Shown here piece by piece: positions 35,803 through 46,075 of a stretch of DNA of 64,000 nt. Position numbers and translations under genes: made by a program. The notes under the pieces are model-generated. The model was not told where the DNA came from and made no database searches. It was given only the letters and a program-made list of their open reading frames with translations. Position 1 is the stretch's first letter, and each line of letters starts with the position of its first letter. Source of the stretch: Enterobacter mori LMG 25706 (GTDB lineage: Bacteria > Pseudomonadota > Gammaproteobacteria > Enterobacterales > Enterobacteriaceae); contig NZ_GL890776.1 in the NCBI RefSeq assembly GCF_000211415.1, positions 536,811 to 600,810 on the forward strand, read 5' to 3'.

Positions 35803-36378
35803 ATGTCCGACGAGTATCAACTGGTTGATGTGGCGAAGACGTTTCCCGCGCTGCATATCGATCTTAAATACGCCACCGATGACAACATCACCGGCAGGCC
35901 GATTTATCAGGAAGCGCGATGCTTGCTGCATACCGATGCGGCTACCGCGTTAGCGAAATCGATCGGCATTGCTACCCTGGCCGGACTGAAACTGGTGGTC
36001 TACGACGCCTACCGTCCGCAGGAGGCCCAGGCGCAGCTGTGGGATGCCTGCCCAAACCCGGAATACGTGGTTGATGTGGCCATTGGCTCGAACCACAGCC
36101 GGGGGACCGCCATCGACGTCACCTTGATGGATGAACGGGGTCACGTGCTGGATATGGGCGCCGGGTTTGACGAAATGCACGACCGCTCGCATCCGTATCA
36201 CCCTTCCGTACCGCCGCAGGCACAGCGCAACCGCCTGCTGCTCAACGCCATTATGTTTGGCGGCGGATTCGTGGGCATCAGCAGCGAATGGTGGCATTTC
36301 GAGCTGCCAAACGCCGCAGGCTACCCGCTGTTAGACGACCAATTTCCCTGTTTTTCGACCACACACGCTGCACGTTAA
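35803..36378 (+). CDS. ddpX: D-alanyl-D-alanine dipeptidase DdpX (VanX-like)
   Basis: A 191-residue zinc dipeptidase of the M15D family. The metal motif is SNHSRGTAIDVTL (His and Asp zinc ligands, about residues 88-100), and the second motif SSEWWHFELP carries the catalytic Glu and third zinc His. YDAYRPQEAQAQLW is the conserved Arg loop. It splits D-Ala-D-Ala, allowing the cell to use cell-wall dipeptide as carbon and nitrogen source. No signal peptide, so it acts in the cytoplasm after import by DdpABCDF. AAGGAG precedes its ATG. Confidence 0.95.
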   Translation: MSDEYQLVDVAKTFPALHIDLKYATDDNITGRPIYQEARCLLHTDAATALAKSIGIATLAGLKLVVYDAYRPQEAQAQLWDACPNPEYVVDVAIGSNHSRGTAIDVTLMDERGHVLDMGAGFDEMHDRSHPYHPSVPPQAQRNRLLLNAIMFGGGFVGISSEWWHFELPNAAGYPLLDDQFPCFSTTHAAR

Positions 36379-36393
36379 TACTGGAGCCCGGCC

Positions 36394-37926
36394 ATGAAAA
36401 AAACGCTTCTGACCACCCTGATCGCCGCTACGCTGGCGTTAACTTCTACCGCTGCACTGGCAGCCGTCCCCAAAGATATGCTGGTGATTGGCAAGGCGGC
36501 CGATCCGCAAACCCTCGACCCGGCGGTGACAATTGATAACAACGACTGGACGGTCACCTACCCGTCCTATCAACGTCTGGTGAAATACAAGCCGGGCACG
36601 ACCGAAGTGGAAGGCGATCTGTCGACGGGCTGGAAAGCGTCCGACGACCAGAAAGAGTGGACATTTACCCTGACGGACAACGCCAGATTCTCCGACGGTA
36701 CGCCGGTCACCGCCGAGGCGGTCAAGCTATCCTTCGAACGTCTGCTGAAAATCGCTCAGGGCCCGTCGGAAGCCTTCCCGAAAGATCTCAAGATTGATGC
36801 GGTTGATGAGCACACGGTGAAATTTACCCTCAGCCAGCCGTTTGCCCCGTTCCTCTATACGCTGGCGAACGACGGGGCCTCCATCATTAACCCGGCGGCA
36901 CTGAAAGCCAATTCCGCCGATGATGCACGCGGTTTTCTGGCGCAGAACACGGCGGGATCTGGCCCGTTTATGCTGAAAAGCTGGCAGAAAGGCCAGCAGC
37001 TGGTGCTGGTACCGAACCCACACTGGCCGGGCGACAAGCCGCACTTTAAGCGCGTGTCGGTGAAGATCATTGGCGAGAGCGCATCGCGCCGCCTGCAGCT
37101 TTCCCGTGGCGATCTGGACATCGCCGACTCTCTGCCGGTGGATCAGCTTTCCGCCCTCAAGCAGGAAGGCAAAGTGACCGTCGCGGAATACCCGTCCCTG
37201 CGTGTGACCTATCTCTATCTGAACAACAGCAAAGCGCCGATGAACCAGGCTGATTTACGCCGGGCAGTCTCCTGGGCGACGGACTATCAAGGGATGGTGA
37301 AAGGTATTCTGAGCGGCAACGGCAAGCAGATGCGCGGGCCGATCCCGGACGGCATGTGGGGTTATGACGCCACCGCCATGCAGTACAGCTTTGACGAGGC
37401 CAAAGCCAAAGCGGCGCTGGAAAAAGTGAAGGATAAACCCGCCAGCCTGACGTTCCTCTATTCCGACAACGATCCGAACTGGGAGCCGATCGCCCTCTCC
37501 ACTCAGGCGAGCCTCGGCAAGCTCGGGATTAACGTCAAGCTGGAGAAACTGGCCAACGCCACCATGCGCGACCGCGTGGGCAAAGGCGATTACGACATCG
37601 CCATCGGCAACTGGAGCCCGGACTTTGCCGACCCGTATATGTTCATGAACTACTGGTTCGAATTGGACAAAAAAGGGCTGCCGGGCAACCGCTCGTTCTA
37701 TGAGAACAAAGAGGTCGATGCCCTGCTTCAGGCGGCGCTGAAAACCACTGACCAGGCCGAGCGCACCAAGGACTACCAGCAGGCGCAAAAAGTGGTGATT
37801 GACGAGGCGGCCTACGTTTATCTGTTCCAGAAAAACTACCAGCTGGCGATGAACAAAGAGGTCAAAGGCTTCACCTTTAATCCGATGCTCGAGCAGGTGT
37901 TCAACATCGCCACCATGAGCAAGTAG
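36394..37926 (+). CDS. ddpA: D-Ala-D-Ala ABC transporter periplasmic binding protein DdpA
   Basis: A 510-residue class C (SBP_bac_5) solute-binding protein with a signal peptide (KKTLLTTLIAATLALTSTAA, then LAA). The family signature region KAADPQTLDPAVTIDNND and WTFTLTDNARFSDGTPVTAE is present, and the protein ends with a typical FTFNPMLEQVFNIATMSK. It captures D-Ala-D-Ala or other dipeptides in the periplasm. It lies 15 bases after ddpX. Length is normal for the family. Confidence 0.92.
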   Translation: MKKTLLTTLIAATLALTSTAALAAVPKDMLVIGKAADPQTLDPAVTIDNNDWTVTYPSYQRLVKYKPGTTEVEGDLSTGWKASDDQKEWTFTLTDNARFSDGTPVTAEAVKLSFERLLKIAQGPSEAFPKDLKIDAVDEHTVKFTLSQPFAPFLYTLANDGASIINPAALKANSADDARGFLAQNTAGSGPFMLKSWQKGQQLVLVPNPHWPGDKPHFKRVSVKIIGESASRRLQLSRGDLDIADSLPVDQLSALKQEGKVTVAEYPSLRVTYLYLNNSKAPMNQADLRRAVSWATDYQGMVKGILSGNGKQMRGPIPDGMWGYDATAMQYSFDEAKAKAALEKVKDKPASLTFLYSDNDPNWEPIALSTQASLGKLGINVKLEKLANATMRDRVGKGDYDIAIGNWSPDFADPYMFMNYWFELDKKGLPGNRSFYENKEVDALLQAALKTTDQAERTKDYQQAQKVVIDEAAYVYLFQKNYQLAMNKEVKGFTFNPMLEQVFNIATMSK

Positions 37927-37949
37927 CGGCTCTCGCCGGGGGAAAATGT

Positions 37950-38972
37950 ATGACGTTCTGGAGCATTCTGCGCCAGCGCTGCTGGGGGTTACTCCTGGTG
38001 GTGGCCGGTGTCTGTATTATCACCTTTGTTATTTCACACATGATCCCCGGGGATCCGGCCCGCCTGCTGGCCGGTGACCGCGCCAGCGACGAAATGGTCC
38101 AGAGCATCCGCCAGCAGCTGGGGCTGGCCCAGCCGCTCTGGGTCCAGTTTGGTCGCTACGTGGACGCGCTGGCGCACGGTGATTTAGGCACCTCCATCCG
38201 CACGGGGCGGCCGGTGGCGGAAGATTTGAAGGCCTTTTTTCCCGCCACGCTGGAACTGGCCTTTTGCTCCCTGCTGATGGCGCTGGTGATTGGCGTGCCG
38301 CTGGGGATTTTATCCGCGGTCTACCGTAACCGCTGGCTGGACCACCTGGTGCGGCTGATGGCGATGACCGGCATCTCCACACCCGCGTTTTGGCTGGGGC
38401 TGGGGGTGATTGTGCTGTTCTACGGACAACTGCAAATTCTCCCGGGCGGCGGCAGGCTGGATGACTGGCTCGATCCGCCCACGCACGTGACCGGGTTTTA
38501 TCTGCTGGATGCGCTGCTGGAAGGCAACGGCGAGGTGTTTTTCAACGCGCTGCAGCACCTGATTCTCCCCTCGCTCACCCTGGCGTTTGTTCACCTGGGA
38601 ATTGTAGCGCGACAGGTTCGCTCGGCGATGCTGGAGCAGCTTAGCGAGGATTATATCCGCACCGCCCGCGCCAGCGGCCTGCCGGGCTGGTACATCGTCC
38701 TGCGCTATGCTCTGCCCAATGCGATGATCCCGTCGATTACGGTGCTCGGGCTGGCGCTGGGCGATCTGCTTTACGGTGCGGTGCTGACCGAAACCGTCTT
38801 TGCCTGGCCGGGAATGGGTGCCTGGGTGGTGACCTCTATACAGGCGCTGGATTTCCCGGCAGTCATGGGCTTCGCGGTGGTGGTGTCGCTGGCATATGTC
38901 TTCGTCAATCTGGTAGTGGATCTGCTCTATCTGTGGATTGACCCACGAATCGGGCGCGGAGGTGCCGAATGA
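37950..38972 (+). CDS. ddpB: D-Ala-D-Ala ABC transporter permease DdpB
   Basis: A 340-residue DppB-type inner-membrane permease with six membrane segments. Family signs are VVAGVCIITFVISHMIPGDP at the N terminus, the EAA loop SEDYIRTARASGLPGWYIVL, and LTETVFAWPGMGAWVVTSIQ. It pairs with DdpC. Its stop overlaps the ddpC start (ATGA). Confidence 0.92.
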   Translation: MTFWSILRQRCWGLLLVVAGVCIITFVISHMIPGDPARLLAGDRASDEMVQSIRQQLGLAQPLWVQFGRYVDALAHGDLGTSIRTGRPVAEDLKAFFPATLELAFCSLLMALVIGVPLGILSAVYRNRWLDHLVRLMAMTGISTPAFWLGLGVIVLFYGQLQILPGGGRLDDWLDPPTHVTGFYLLDALLEGNGEVFFNALQHLILPSLTLAFVHLGIVARQVRSAMLEQLSEDYIRTARASGLPGWYIVLRYALPNAMIPSITVLGLALGDLLYGAVLTETVFAWPGMGAWVVTSIQALDFPAVMGFAVVVSLAYVFVNLVVDLLYLWIDPRIGRGGAE

Positions 38973-39862
38973 TGCTAACTCAGGAAACGTCCGCCCCCGT
39001 AAAACCCGCAAAGCAGCGCATCAACTGGGCAAAGCTGTTCTGGATGCTGCGCCAAAGTCCGCTCACGCTGATTGGCGGCGTAATAATGCTGCTGATGCTG
39101 GCGCTGATGGTGACATCACCGTGGATCGTACCGCACGACCCGAACGCGCTCGACCTGACCGCCCGCCTGCAGGCACCGTCTGCGCAACACTGGTTTGGCA
39201 CCGATGAAGTGGGCCGCGATCTGTTCAGTCGGGTGCTGATTGGCAGCCAGCAGTCCATTACCGCAGGGTTAGCCGTGGTGGCGATCGCGGGCGGTATTGG
39301 CTCGCTGCTCGGCTGTCTGTCCGGCGTGCTGGGCGGGCGCGGTGACGCCATTATCATGCGGATTATGGACATTATGCTCTCCATCCCTTCGCTGGTGCTG
39401 ACGATGGCGCTGGCCGCCGCGCTCGGCCCGAGCCTGTTTAACGCCATGCTGGCGATTGCGATTGTGCGCATTCCGTTTTATGTCCGCCTCGCGCGCGGGC
39501 AAACGCTGGTTGTGCGCCAGTTTACCTACGTGCAGGCCGCACGTACCTTTGGCGCTTCGCGATGGCACTTGATCAGCTGGCACATCCTGCGCAACGCCCT
39601 GCCGCCACTGATTGTGCAGGCCTCACTGGATATCGGCAGCGCGATCCTGATGGCCGCCACGCTGGGCTTCATTGGTTTAGGCGCGCAGCAGCCCACCGCC
39701 GAATGGGGTGCGATGGTCGCCGTTGGCCGCAACTACGTGCTTGACCAGTGGTGGTACTGCGCCTTTCCGGGGGCGGCGATTCTGATCACCGCTGTCGGTT
39801 TTAACCTGTTTGGCGATGGGATCCGCGACCTGCTGGATCCGAAATCGGGAGGAAAGCAGTGA
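38969..39862 (+). CDS. ddpC: D-Ala-D-Ala ABC transporter permease DdpC
   Basis: A 297-residue DppC-type permease. It has the N-terminal cytoplasmic arm, the first membrane segment LTLIGGVIMLLMLALMVTSP, the conserved HWFGTDEVGRDLFSRVLIGS, the EAA loop YVQAARTFGASRWHLISWHI, and a C-terminal NLFGDGIRDLLDPK. Start codons ATG ATG at 38969 and 38972 are both possible; GGAGG favours the first. It overlaps ddpB by four bases. Confidence 0.92.
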   Translation: MMLTQETSAPVKPAKQRINWAKLFWMLRQSPLTLIGGVIMLLMLALMVTSPWIVPHDPNALDLTARLQAPSAQHWFGTDEVGRDLFSRVLIGSQQSITAGLAVVAIAGGIGSLLGCLSGVLGGRGDAIIMRIMDIMLSIPSLVLTMALAAALGPSLFNAMLAIAIVRIPFYVRLARGQTLVVRQFTYVQAARTFGASRWHLISWHILRNALPPLIVQASLDIGSAILMAATLGFIGLGAQQPTAEWGAMVAVGRNYVLDQWWYCAFPGAAILITAVGFNLFGDGIRDLLDPKSGGKQ

Positions 39863-40840
39863 TGAGTGATGCCGTTTTAGCGATAGAAGATGTACACCTG
39901 AGCTTCCCGATTTTTCGCGGAGACGTTCATGCGCTTAACCACGTTTCGCTGGAGATCAAACGCGGGGAAATCGTCGGCGTGGTGGGCGAGTCCGGCTCGG
40001 GCAAATCGGTGACGGCGATGCTGGCGATGCGTCTGCTGCCGGAAGGCAGCTACCGTGTTCATCACGGAAAGGTCACTCTGCTGGGTGAAGACGTGCTGAA
40101 CGCCACGGAAAAACAGCTTCGCCAGTGGCGCGGCGCGAAGGTGGCGATGATTTTTCAGGAGCCGATGACGGCGCTCAATCCCACCCGGCGCATCGGCAAA
40201 CAGATGGTGGAAGTGATCCGCCAGCATCAGCCGCTTTCCCGGCGGGAGGCGCAGCAAAAAGCCATCAGCCTGCTGGAGGAGATGCAAATTCCCGACGCGG
40301 CCAGAGTGATGGAGCGTTATCCGTTTGAGCTTTCCGGCGGCATGCGTCAGCGGGTGATGATTGCCCTTGCCTTCTCCTGCGAGCCTGAGCTTATCGTTGC
40401 GGATGAGCCCACCACCGCGCTGGATGTGACCGTCCAGCTGCAGGTGCTGCGGTTACTGAAGCATAAAGCGCGCGCCAGCGGTACCTCGGTGCTGTTTATC
40501 AGCCACGATATGGCGGTGGTATCGCAGCTTTCTGACCGGATGTACGTGATGTATGCAGGGAGCGTGATAGAGAGCGGTGCCACGCAGACGTTAATTCATC
40601 ATCCCGTTCATCCCTATTCCATCGGCCTGCTGCAGTGCGCACCGGAAAACGGCCAACCTCGCGACGTTCTACCCGCCATTCCCGGCACGGTACCCAACCT
40701 CAGCCAGCTTCCGCGCGGGTGTGCATTTCGCGAGCGCTGCTTTGCCGCTGGCGCGAAATGCGGCGAAACGCCCCGCCTGATGCCACACGGCGCTGAAGGC
40801 CAACAGGCGGCATGCTGGTACCCGCAACAGGGGGCACACC

Positions 40841-40848
<8 letters not shown>
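39862..40848 (+). CDS. ddpD: D-Ala-D-Ala ABC transporter ATP-binding protein DdpD
   Basis: A 328-residue oligopeptide-type ABC ATPase. Walker A is GESGSGKSVTAML, the signature is ELSGGMRQRVMIALA, Walker B is ELIVADEPTTALDVT, and the switch is FISHDMAVV. The C-terminal oligopeptide domain contains PRGCAFRERCFAAGAKCGE with the Cys cluster known in DppD/OppD. ATG at 39862 overlaps the ddpC stop by one base; GTG at 39859 is an alternative. It works as a pair with DdpF. Confidence 0.92.
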
Positions 40849-41766
<918 letters not shown>

Positions 41767-41770
<4 letters not shown>

Positions 41771-42516
41771 ATTTGCGCCATTCCGCCGTCGACAAACAGC
41801 TCGACGGCATTAATAAAGCTGGCCGCGTCGGAGGCCAGAAACGCCACAGCTTTACCGACCTCTCCCGGTGCCCCTAGGCGGCCCAGCGGAACCTGAGCGG
41901 CCAGCGCGTCGTAAAGCCCCTGGCGCTGGGATTCTGGCACCAGGTCACCCAGTCCTGGGGTTTTGACCGGACCAGGGCTGACGACGTTGACGCGAATGCC
42001 CCGCCCCTGTAAATCCAGTGCCCAGGAGCGGGCAAAGTTACGCACGGCGGCCTTACTGGCGCTGTACACGCTGAAGTTGGCGGTCCCTTTCACCGATACG
42101 GTCGACCCCGTAAGGATGATGGATGAGCCGGTGACCAACAGCGGCAGCGCTTTTTGTACCGTAAACAGTACGCCCCGCACGTTAGTGCCGAAGATCCGGT
42201 CAAACTGCTCTTCGGTGATGGCCCCGAGCGGCAGCATGTCCCCGCCGCCTGCGTTAGCAAACAGGATATCCAGGTGACCTGCTTCTTGTGCAATTTGGGC
42301 GTAGATCCGGTCGAGATCGGCAAGCGAAGAGACGTCTGCACGGATACCCACGGCAGCGGCACCGATGCTGGTGACAGCGGCATCCAGCTCAGCTTGGCGG
42401 CGACCGGTAATATAGACCTTAGCACCCTGTGCCGCCAGCTCCTGCGCGGTTGCCAGACCAATACCTGTGCTGCCGCCGGTGACCAGTGCGATTTTTCCTG
42501 CGAGCGTTGTGTTCAT
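41767..42516 (-). CDS. Short-chain dehydrogenase/reductase (SDR)
   Basis: A 249-residue classical SDR. The NAD(P) motif is TGGSTGIG (TGxxxGIG), then NAG in LFANAGGGDM, catalytic Ser in GSTVSVKG, YxxxK in YSASKAA, and the C-terminal INAVELFVDGGM. Arg at the end of the second strand (ITGRRQAE) suggests NADPH preference. I chose the ATG at 42516, with AAAGGTG before it; the frame is open 12 codons further upstream. It is divergent from a LysR gene at 42634 that probably regulates it. The pair sits between ddpF and osmC, which are neighbours in E. coli, so it is an accessory insertion. Confidence 0.88.
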
Positions 42517-42633
42517 TGTATTCACCTTTAATGAGGGGGTTGGGTTGAACACACTTTAGCGCTGGCGTTATTGGTGAAAAATGGGCAAAAATGAAAATGA
42601 CTATTCACACAGAGAAATAATCCGGGGGATCGC

Positions 42634-43539
42634 ATGGATCAATTACTGGCGATGCGGGCGTTTACGCGAGTCGTCGAATCCGGCAGCTTCACGCGTGCGG
42701 CAGATTCTCTGAACATGCCGATCGCCACGCTGAGCAAGCTGGTTAAATCGCTGGAAACGCATCTGGAAACGAGGCTGCTGCACCGGACGACCCGCCGCGT
42801 CGTGACGACGCTGGAGGGGACGGAATACTATGAAAAAGCCATGCGGGTGCTGATTGATATTGAGGATATCGACACCTCGTTTCGCGCCTCCTGCTGTACG
42901 CCCAAAGGGCATTTGCGTATTGACGTCGGCGGCTCCACCGCGCGTGACGTGCTGATCCCCCTGCTGCCGGACTTTATGCAGCGGTATCCGGATATTCGCA
43001 TCGATCTGGGCGTGGCTGACCGCCCGGTAGATTTGATAGGCGGCAATGTGGACTGCGTGATCCGCGGTGGCCCGCTTGATGATTCAACGCTGATCGCCCG
43101 CCGCATCGGGGAGGCGGAAAGGGTGACCTGTGCGTCACCCGACTATTTGAAGCGTCACGGCATTCCCGCGTACCCGCAAGAGCTGCGCAATGGACACAAG
43201 CTGGTGAGCTATCTCTCACCCGTAACCGGACGGGCGTTTCCTTTTCGCTTCAGAGAAAACGGCGAGGCGCTGGAAATCAGCGTGCCGCACTATCTTGGGG
43301 TAAACGAAAGCAATGCGCACCTGGCGGCGGCGGTCGCGGGGCTGGGAATTATTCAGACGTTTGGCTACGCGGCCCGTTCCTCTTTGAGAACCGGAGCGTT
43401 AGTTGAAATCCTTCATGAATGGCGTCCTACGGATTATCCTTTTCATGTGGTTTATCCGCAGAACCGGCATCTGACGCATCGCCTGCGGGCATTTATTACG
43501 TGGCTGGGTGACGTGTTCCCGACAGCGTTGAAGGGCTAG
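42634..43539 (+). CDS. LysR family transcriptional regulator (AaeR/DmlR-like)
   Basis: A 301-residue LysR regulator. The helix-turn-helix region is MDQLLAMRAFTRVVESGSFT followed by RAADSLNMPIATLSKLVKSL, and the effector domain has DCVIRGGPLDDSTLIARRIG. This is the large subgroup of LysR proteins that is commonly found divergent from SDR or oxidoreductase genes, as here. It probably activates or represses the SDR gene across the 117-base gap. The ligand is unknown. Confidence 0.87.
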   Translation: MDQLLAMRAFTRVVESGSFTRAADSLNMPIATLSKLVKSLETHLETRLLHRTTRRVVTTLEGTEYYEKAMRVLIDIEDIDTSFRASCCTPKGHLRIDVGGSTARDVLIPLLPDFMQRYPDIRIDLGVADRPVDLIGGNVDCVIRGGPLDDSTLIARRIGEAERVTCASPDYLKRHGIPAYPQELRNGHKLVSYLSPVTGRAFPFRFRENGEALEISVPHYLGVNESNAHLAAAVAGLGIIQTFGYAARSSLRTGALVEILHEWRPTDYPFHVVYPQNRHLTHRLRAFITWLGDVFPTALKG

Positions 43540-43556
43540 CCGGGCGGGCGCCCGGC
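43539..43556. terminator. GC-rich hairpin between convergent LysR and osmC
   Basis: GCCGGGC (43539-43545) pairs with GCCCGGC (43550-43556) over a GGGC loop, followed by TTTAGAC. It overlaps the LysR stop codon and probably terminates both convergent transcripts. Confidence 0.6.
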
Positions 43557-43563
43557 TTTAGAC

Positions 43564-43992
43564 TTAGTTGAGCTTATAGTCCAGCGTGATTTCCGCTTTT
43601 AATACCTGCGATACCGGGCATCCAGCTTTGGCCTTCTGGATGATGCCGTCGAATTTCTGCGGGTCAATACCCGGTACGGTGACCTTACTAGTTAGCGCAA
43701 TTTTTGTGATCGCAAATCCACCGTCGGCCTTGTCCAGTGAGACATCTGCCGTGGTGTCAATGGAATCCGCGGTGAAGCCCGCTTCACCAATCATCAGCGA
43801 CAGCGCCATTGAGAAACAGGCGGCGTGCGCTGCGCCAATCAACTCTTCCGGGTTAGTGCCCTTAGCGCCTTCAAAACGGGTGTTAAAGCCGTAAGGTTGT
43901 TGATTCAGGACGCCACTTTCCGTTGAAACCGTCCCTTTTCCTGATTTGATGTCACCAGACCAGTGTGCCGAACCGTGCTTATGAATCGTCAT
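43564..43992 (-). CDS. osmC: Osmotically inducible peroxiredoxin OsmC
   Basis: A 142-residue Ohr/OsmC family thiol peroxidase, nearly identical to E. coli OsmC: TIHKHGSAHWSGDIKSGKGT at the start, TESGVLNQQPYGFNTRFEG, EELIGAAHAACFSMALSLMI with the first catalytic Cys, and AKAGCPVSQVLKAEITLDY with the second. It reduces organic hydroperoxides in the cytoplasm as a homodimer. A sigma-S-like minus-10 sequence lies 29 bases upstream, in agreement with known osmotic and stationary-phase induction. Confidence 0.96.
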   Translation of the reverse strand: MTIHKHGSAHWSGDIKSGKGTVSTESGVLNQQPYGFNTRFEGAKGTNPEELIGAAHAACFSMALSLMIGEAGFTADSIDTTADVSLDKADGGFAITKIALTSKVTVPGIDPQKFDGIIQKAKAGCPVSQVLKAEITLDYKLN

Positions 43993-44020
43993 TCTTGCTC
44001 TCCTTTTGGCTTACAAAGGG

Positions 44021-44030
44021 TTAAGTATAG
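44021..44030 (-). promoter_or_regulatory. Sigma-S-type minus-10 element of osmC
   Basis: On the minus strand this reads CTATACTTAA, an excellent match to the extended sigma-S minus-10 consensus (CTATACTTAA). It is about 29 bases upstream of the osmC ATG. Confidence 0.7.
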
Positions 44031-44107
44031 ACTATGCCTCTGGCACTCTCCTGAACCCAGACAATTCCGTAACTTACCTTTGCCCTAACGACAACAAGGA
44101 TAAACAT

Positions 44108-45067
44108 ATGACACTAAAAATCAGGACCGTCCTCGCGGTAACGACGCTGGCTATGTCGCTGTCTCTGCTGGCAAAGACGCCGGAAAACTTTATTTATACC
44201 AGTTCAGGCGATCTCGACGCGGCGTTCCCTCTTATTGCGCGAAGCGACATCGGCGGTGTGCAGATCGTCTACAGCTGGCGCGCGCTGGAAAAAGAGAAGG
44301 ACAGCTATGACTTCTCGCAGATTGAACAGGATCTGGCGCGCCTCAAGGCCGCCAATAAAAAACTCTTTATTCAAATTCAGGATCGTTTTTTCGAAAAAGA
44401 TGCCCGCTATGTTCCTGACTATCTGATGAAGGATAAGCAATATGGCGGCGGCATTGCGCCGCAGTTTGATAACCCAGGGGAAGGTAAACCGGTTGGCTCG
44501 GGCTGGGTAGCTCAACAGTGGGATCCCGCCGTGCGTCTGCGGTATCAGGCGTTACTGGCGGCCATTGCTAAGCAATTTGATGGCCGGGTGTATGGCGTGA
44601 ATCTCCCCGAAACGGCGATAGATCTTGACGAGAAAAAACCACCAAAGGGATTTTCATGTGATAGCTATTTTGCCGGAGAAATGGAAAACCTGGCCTATGC
44701 GCGAAAGGCATTCAGCCAATCCCATGTCGTGCAGTATGTCAACTTCTGGCCGTGCGAGTGGAATAACGATCGCAATTACATGGGACGCCTGTTTGCCTTT
44801 GCCAGCGCCAATAACATTGGCCTCGGCGGCCCGGATATCGTTCCCAACCGCAAGGCGCACATGAAGAACGCTTACCCGTTCTTCAATCAGTACAAAGGTA
44901 AACTGGCCCTCGTCGCCATGGCCGTTCAGGAGCCAACCCTGACCTACCGCAACCCGGCGACCGGTAAACCGTTCACTAAAAATGAGTTTGTGCAGTTTGC
45001 AGAGAATTATCTCGGCGCTGATATCATCTTCTGGAGCACGTCATCCCCCTGGCTGAATGCGAAATAG
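44108..45067 (+). CDS. Secreted TIM-barrel glycosidase-like protein of unknown function
   Basis: A 319-residue protein. I place the start at the ATG at 44108, preceded by AAGGATAAACAT; the frame is open another 34 codons into the osmC promoter, which is not plausible. A signal peptide (RTVLAVTTLAMSLSLLA) is followed by a (beta/alpha)8-like pattern: PLIARSDIGGVQIVYSWRAL, a strand with KKLFIQIQDRFFEKDA, VYGVNLPETAIDLDE with a possible acid/base Glu, GLGGPDIVPNRKAHM and ALVAMAVQEPTL with a possible nucleophile Glu. This resembles clan GH-A/GH42-like hydrolases, but I do not recognise a named family. It stands alone between osmC and a LysR gene. Substrate unknown; periplasmic or secreted. Confidence 0.7.
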   Translation: MTLKIRTVLAVTTLAMSLSLLAKTPENFIYTSSGDLDAAFPLIARSDIGGVQIVYSWRALEKEKDSYDFSQIEQDLARLKAANKKLFIQIQDRFFEKDARYVPDYLMKDKQYGGGIAPQFDNPGEGKPVGSGWVAQQWDPAVRLRYQALLAAIAKQFDGRVYGVNLPETAIDLDEKKPPKGFSCDSYFAGEMENLAYARKAFSQSHVVQYVNFWPCEWNNDRNYMGRLFAFASANNIGLGGPDIVPNRKAHMKNAYPFFNQYKGKLALVAMAVQEPTLTYRNPATGKPFTKNEFVQFAENYLGADIIFWSTSSPWLNAK

Positions 45068-45070
45068 CCA

Positions 45071-45964
45071 TCAGCCCTGCCGCGCGTCGTTTGACAGATA
45101 GCGAGCAATTTCGTCCAGAAAGACGCGCAGTGCTGCGGGCTGATATTCCCGGGACTGATAAATACCGTGGATGGCTAAGGTTTTGGGTTTCAGCCCGCTC
45201 AGCAACGGGACCAGCGTACCCTGTTCAATCGCGGCCTGTGCTTCCTGCTCTGGCAGCATCGCAATGCCGCAGTGCTTCTCTGCCGCATCCATCAACAACG
45301 ATGAGATGCTGGCGCTGAGGTTGCCGCTTACGGCGACGCTGACGTTTTCCCCTTCCGGCGTCAGGAAGTGCCACGACTGGCCAGCGAAAAAGCTGTAGTG
45401 CAGACAGTTGTGCTGCGCTAAGTCATCCGCATGTACTGGCGTGCCGTGGGTAGCGAGATACTGCGGCGATGCACAGAGTACGGAGCGGCACTCACCCAGC
45501 CTGCGGGCAATCATTCCCGGCTCCGGGTTATCCGTGATGCGAATCGCCACGTCAATCCGTTCTCCGACAAGGCTCACCGGATGGTTGTTAACGTCCAGCT
45601 CAACGCGCAGCTGCGGAAACCGGGACAGCAGATCGGGCAGCACCGGCGCGATAATGTGCATAGCGGTAAAATGCGCGCAGGCCACCCGCAGCGTGCCTGA
45701 AGGCAAATCTTTTGCCGACTGATCTTCAATTTCCTGCGACAGCTGCGAAAGCGTGCGCGTTTTTTGCAGCACCTTTTCCCCTGCCGCCGTCAGCGTCAGC
45801 TTGCGCGTCGAGCGGTTTACCAGCCGCGTTCCCGCCCACTTTTCCATCTGTTCCAGATAGCGGCTGACCATTGGGCGAGAAATACCCAGCGCGCGGGCTG
45901 CCGCGCTCAGGCTCCCCAGCTCGCATATTCGGTTATAGACCTGAGCAGCAATAACGCGATCCAT
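45071..45964 (-). CDS. LysR family transcriptional regulator
   Basis: A 297-residue LysR regulator. The DNA-binding part is MDRVIAAQVYNRICELGSLS followed by AAARALGISRPMVSRYLEQM, and the effector domain has DVAIRITDNPEPGMIARRLG. ATG at 45964 gives the normal family start; an ATG four codons upstream is also open. It is divergent from a secreted MBL-fold protein (46076), and the gap contains a strong inverted repeat (45989-46012) that is probably its binding site. It stops four bases from the glycosidase-like gene end. Confidence 0.87.
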   Translation of the reverse strand: MDRVIAAQVYNRICELGSLSAAARALGISRPMVSRYLEQMEKWAGTRLVNRSTRKLTLTAAGEKVLQKTRTLSQLSQEIEDQSAKDLPSGTLRVACAHFTAMHIIAPVLPDLLSRFPQLRVELDVNNHPVSLVGERIDVAIRITDNPEPGMIARRLGECRSVLCASPQYLATHGTPVHADDLAQHNCLHYSFFAGQSWHFLTPEGENVSVAVSGNLSASISSLLMDAAEKHCGIAMLPEQEAQAAIEQGTLVPLLSGLKPKTLAIHGIYQSREYQPAALRVFLDEIARYLSNDARQG

Positions 45965-45988
45965 ACAACACTCCATTTGCTCGATTTA

Positions 45989-46012
45989 TGAAACAAAGCA
46001 TGTCTTGTTTCA
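45989..46012. promoter_or_regulatory. Perfect inverted repeat, candidate LysR-type operator
   Basis: TGAAACAA (45989-45996) and TTGTTTCA (46005-46012) are exact reverse complements separated by eight bases. They lie in the 111-base divergent region between the LysR gene and the MBL-fold gene. The spacing fits a LysR dimer-of-dimers recognition site. Confidence 0.55.
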
Positions 46013-46075
46013 GGAATTCTGGCAAATGCGAATATCCGTACAATAGCGATATTCCTGAACAACAGAGACAACAGC

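Noticed and set aside
44006-44107. N-terminal extension of the glycosidase-like protein
   Set aside because: Would remove the signal peptide from the N terminus and run through the osmC promoter.
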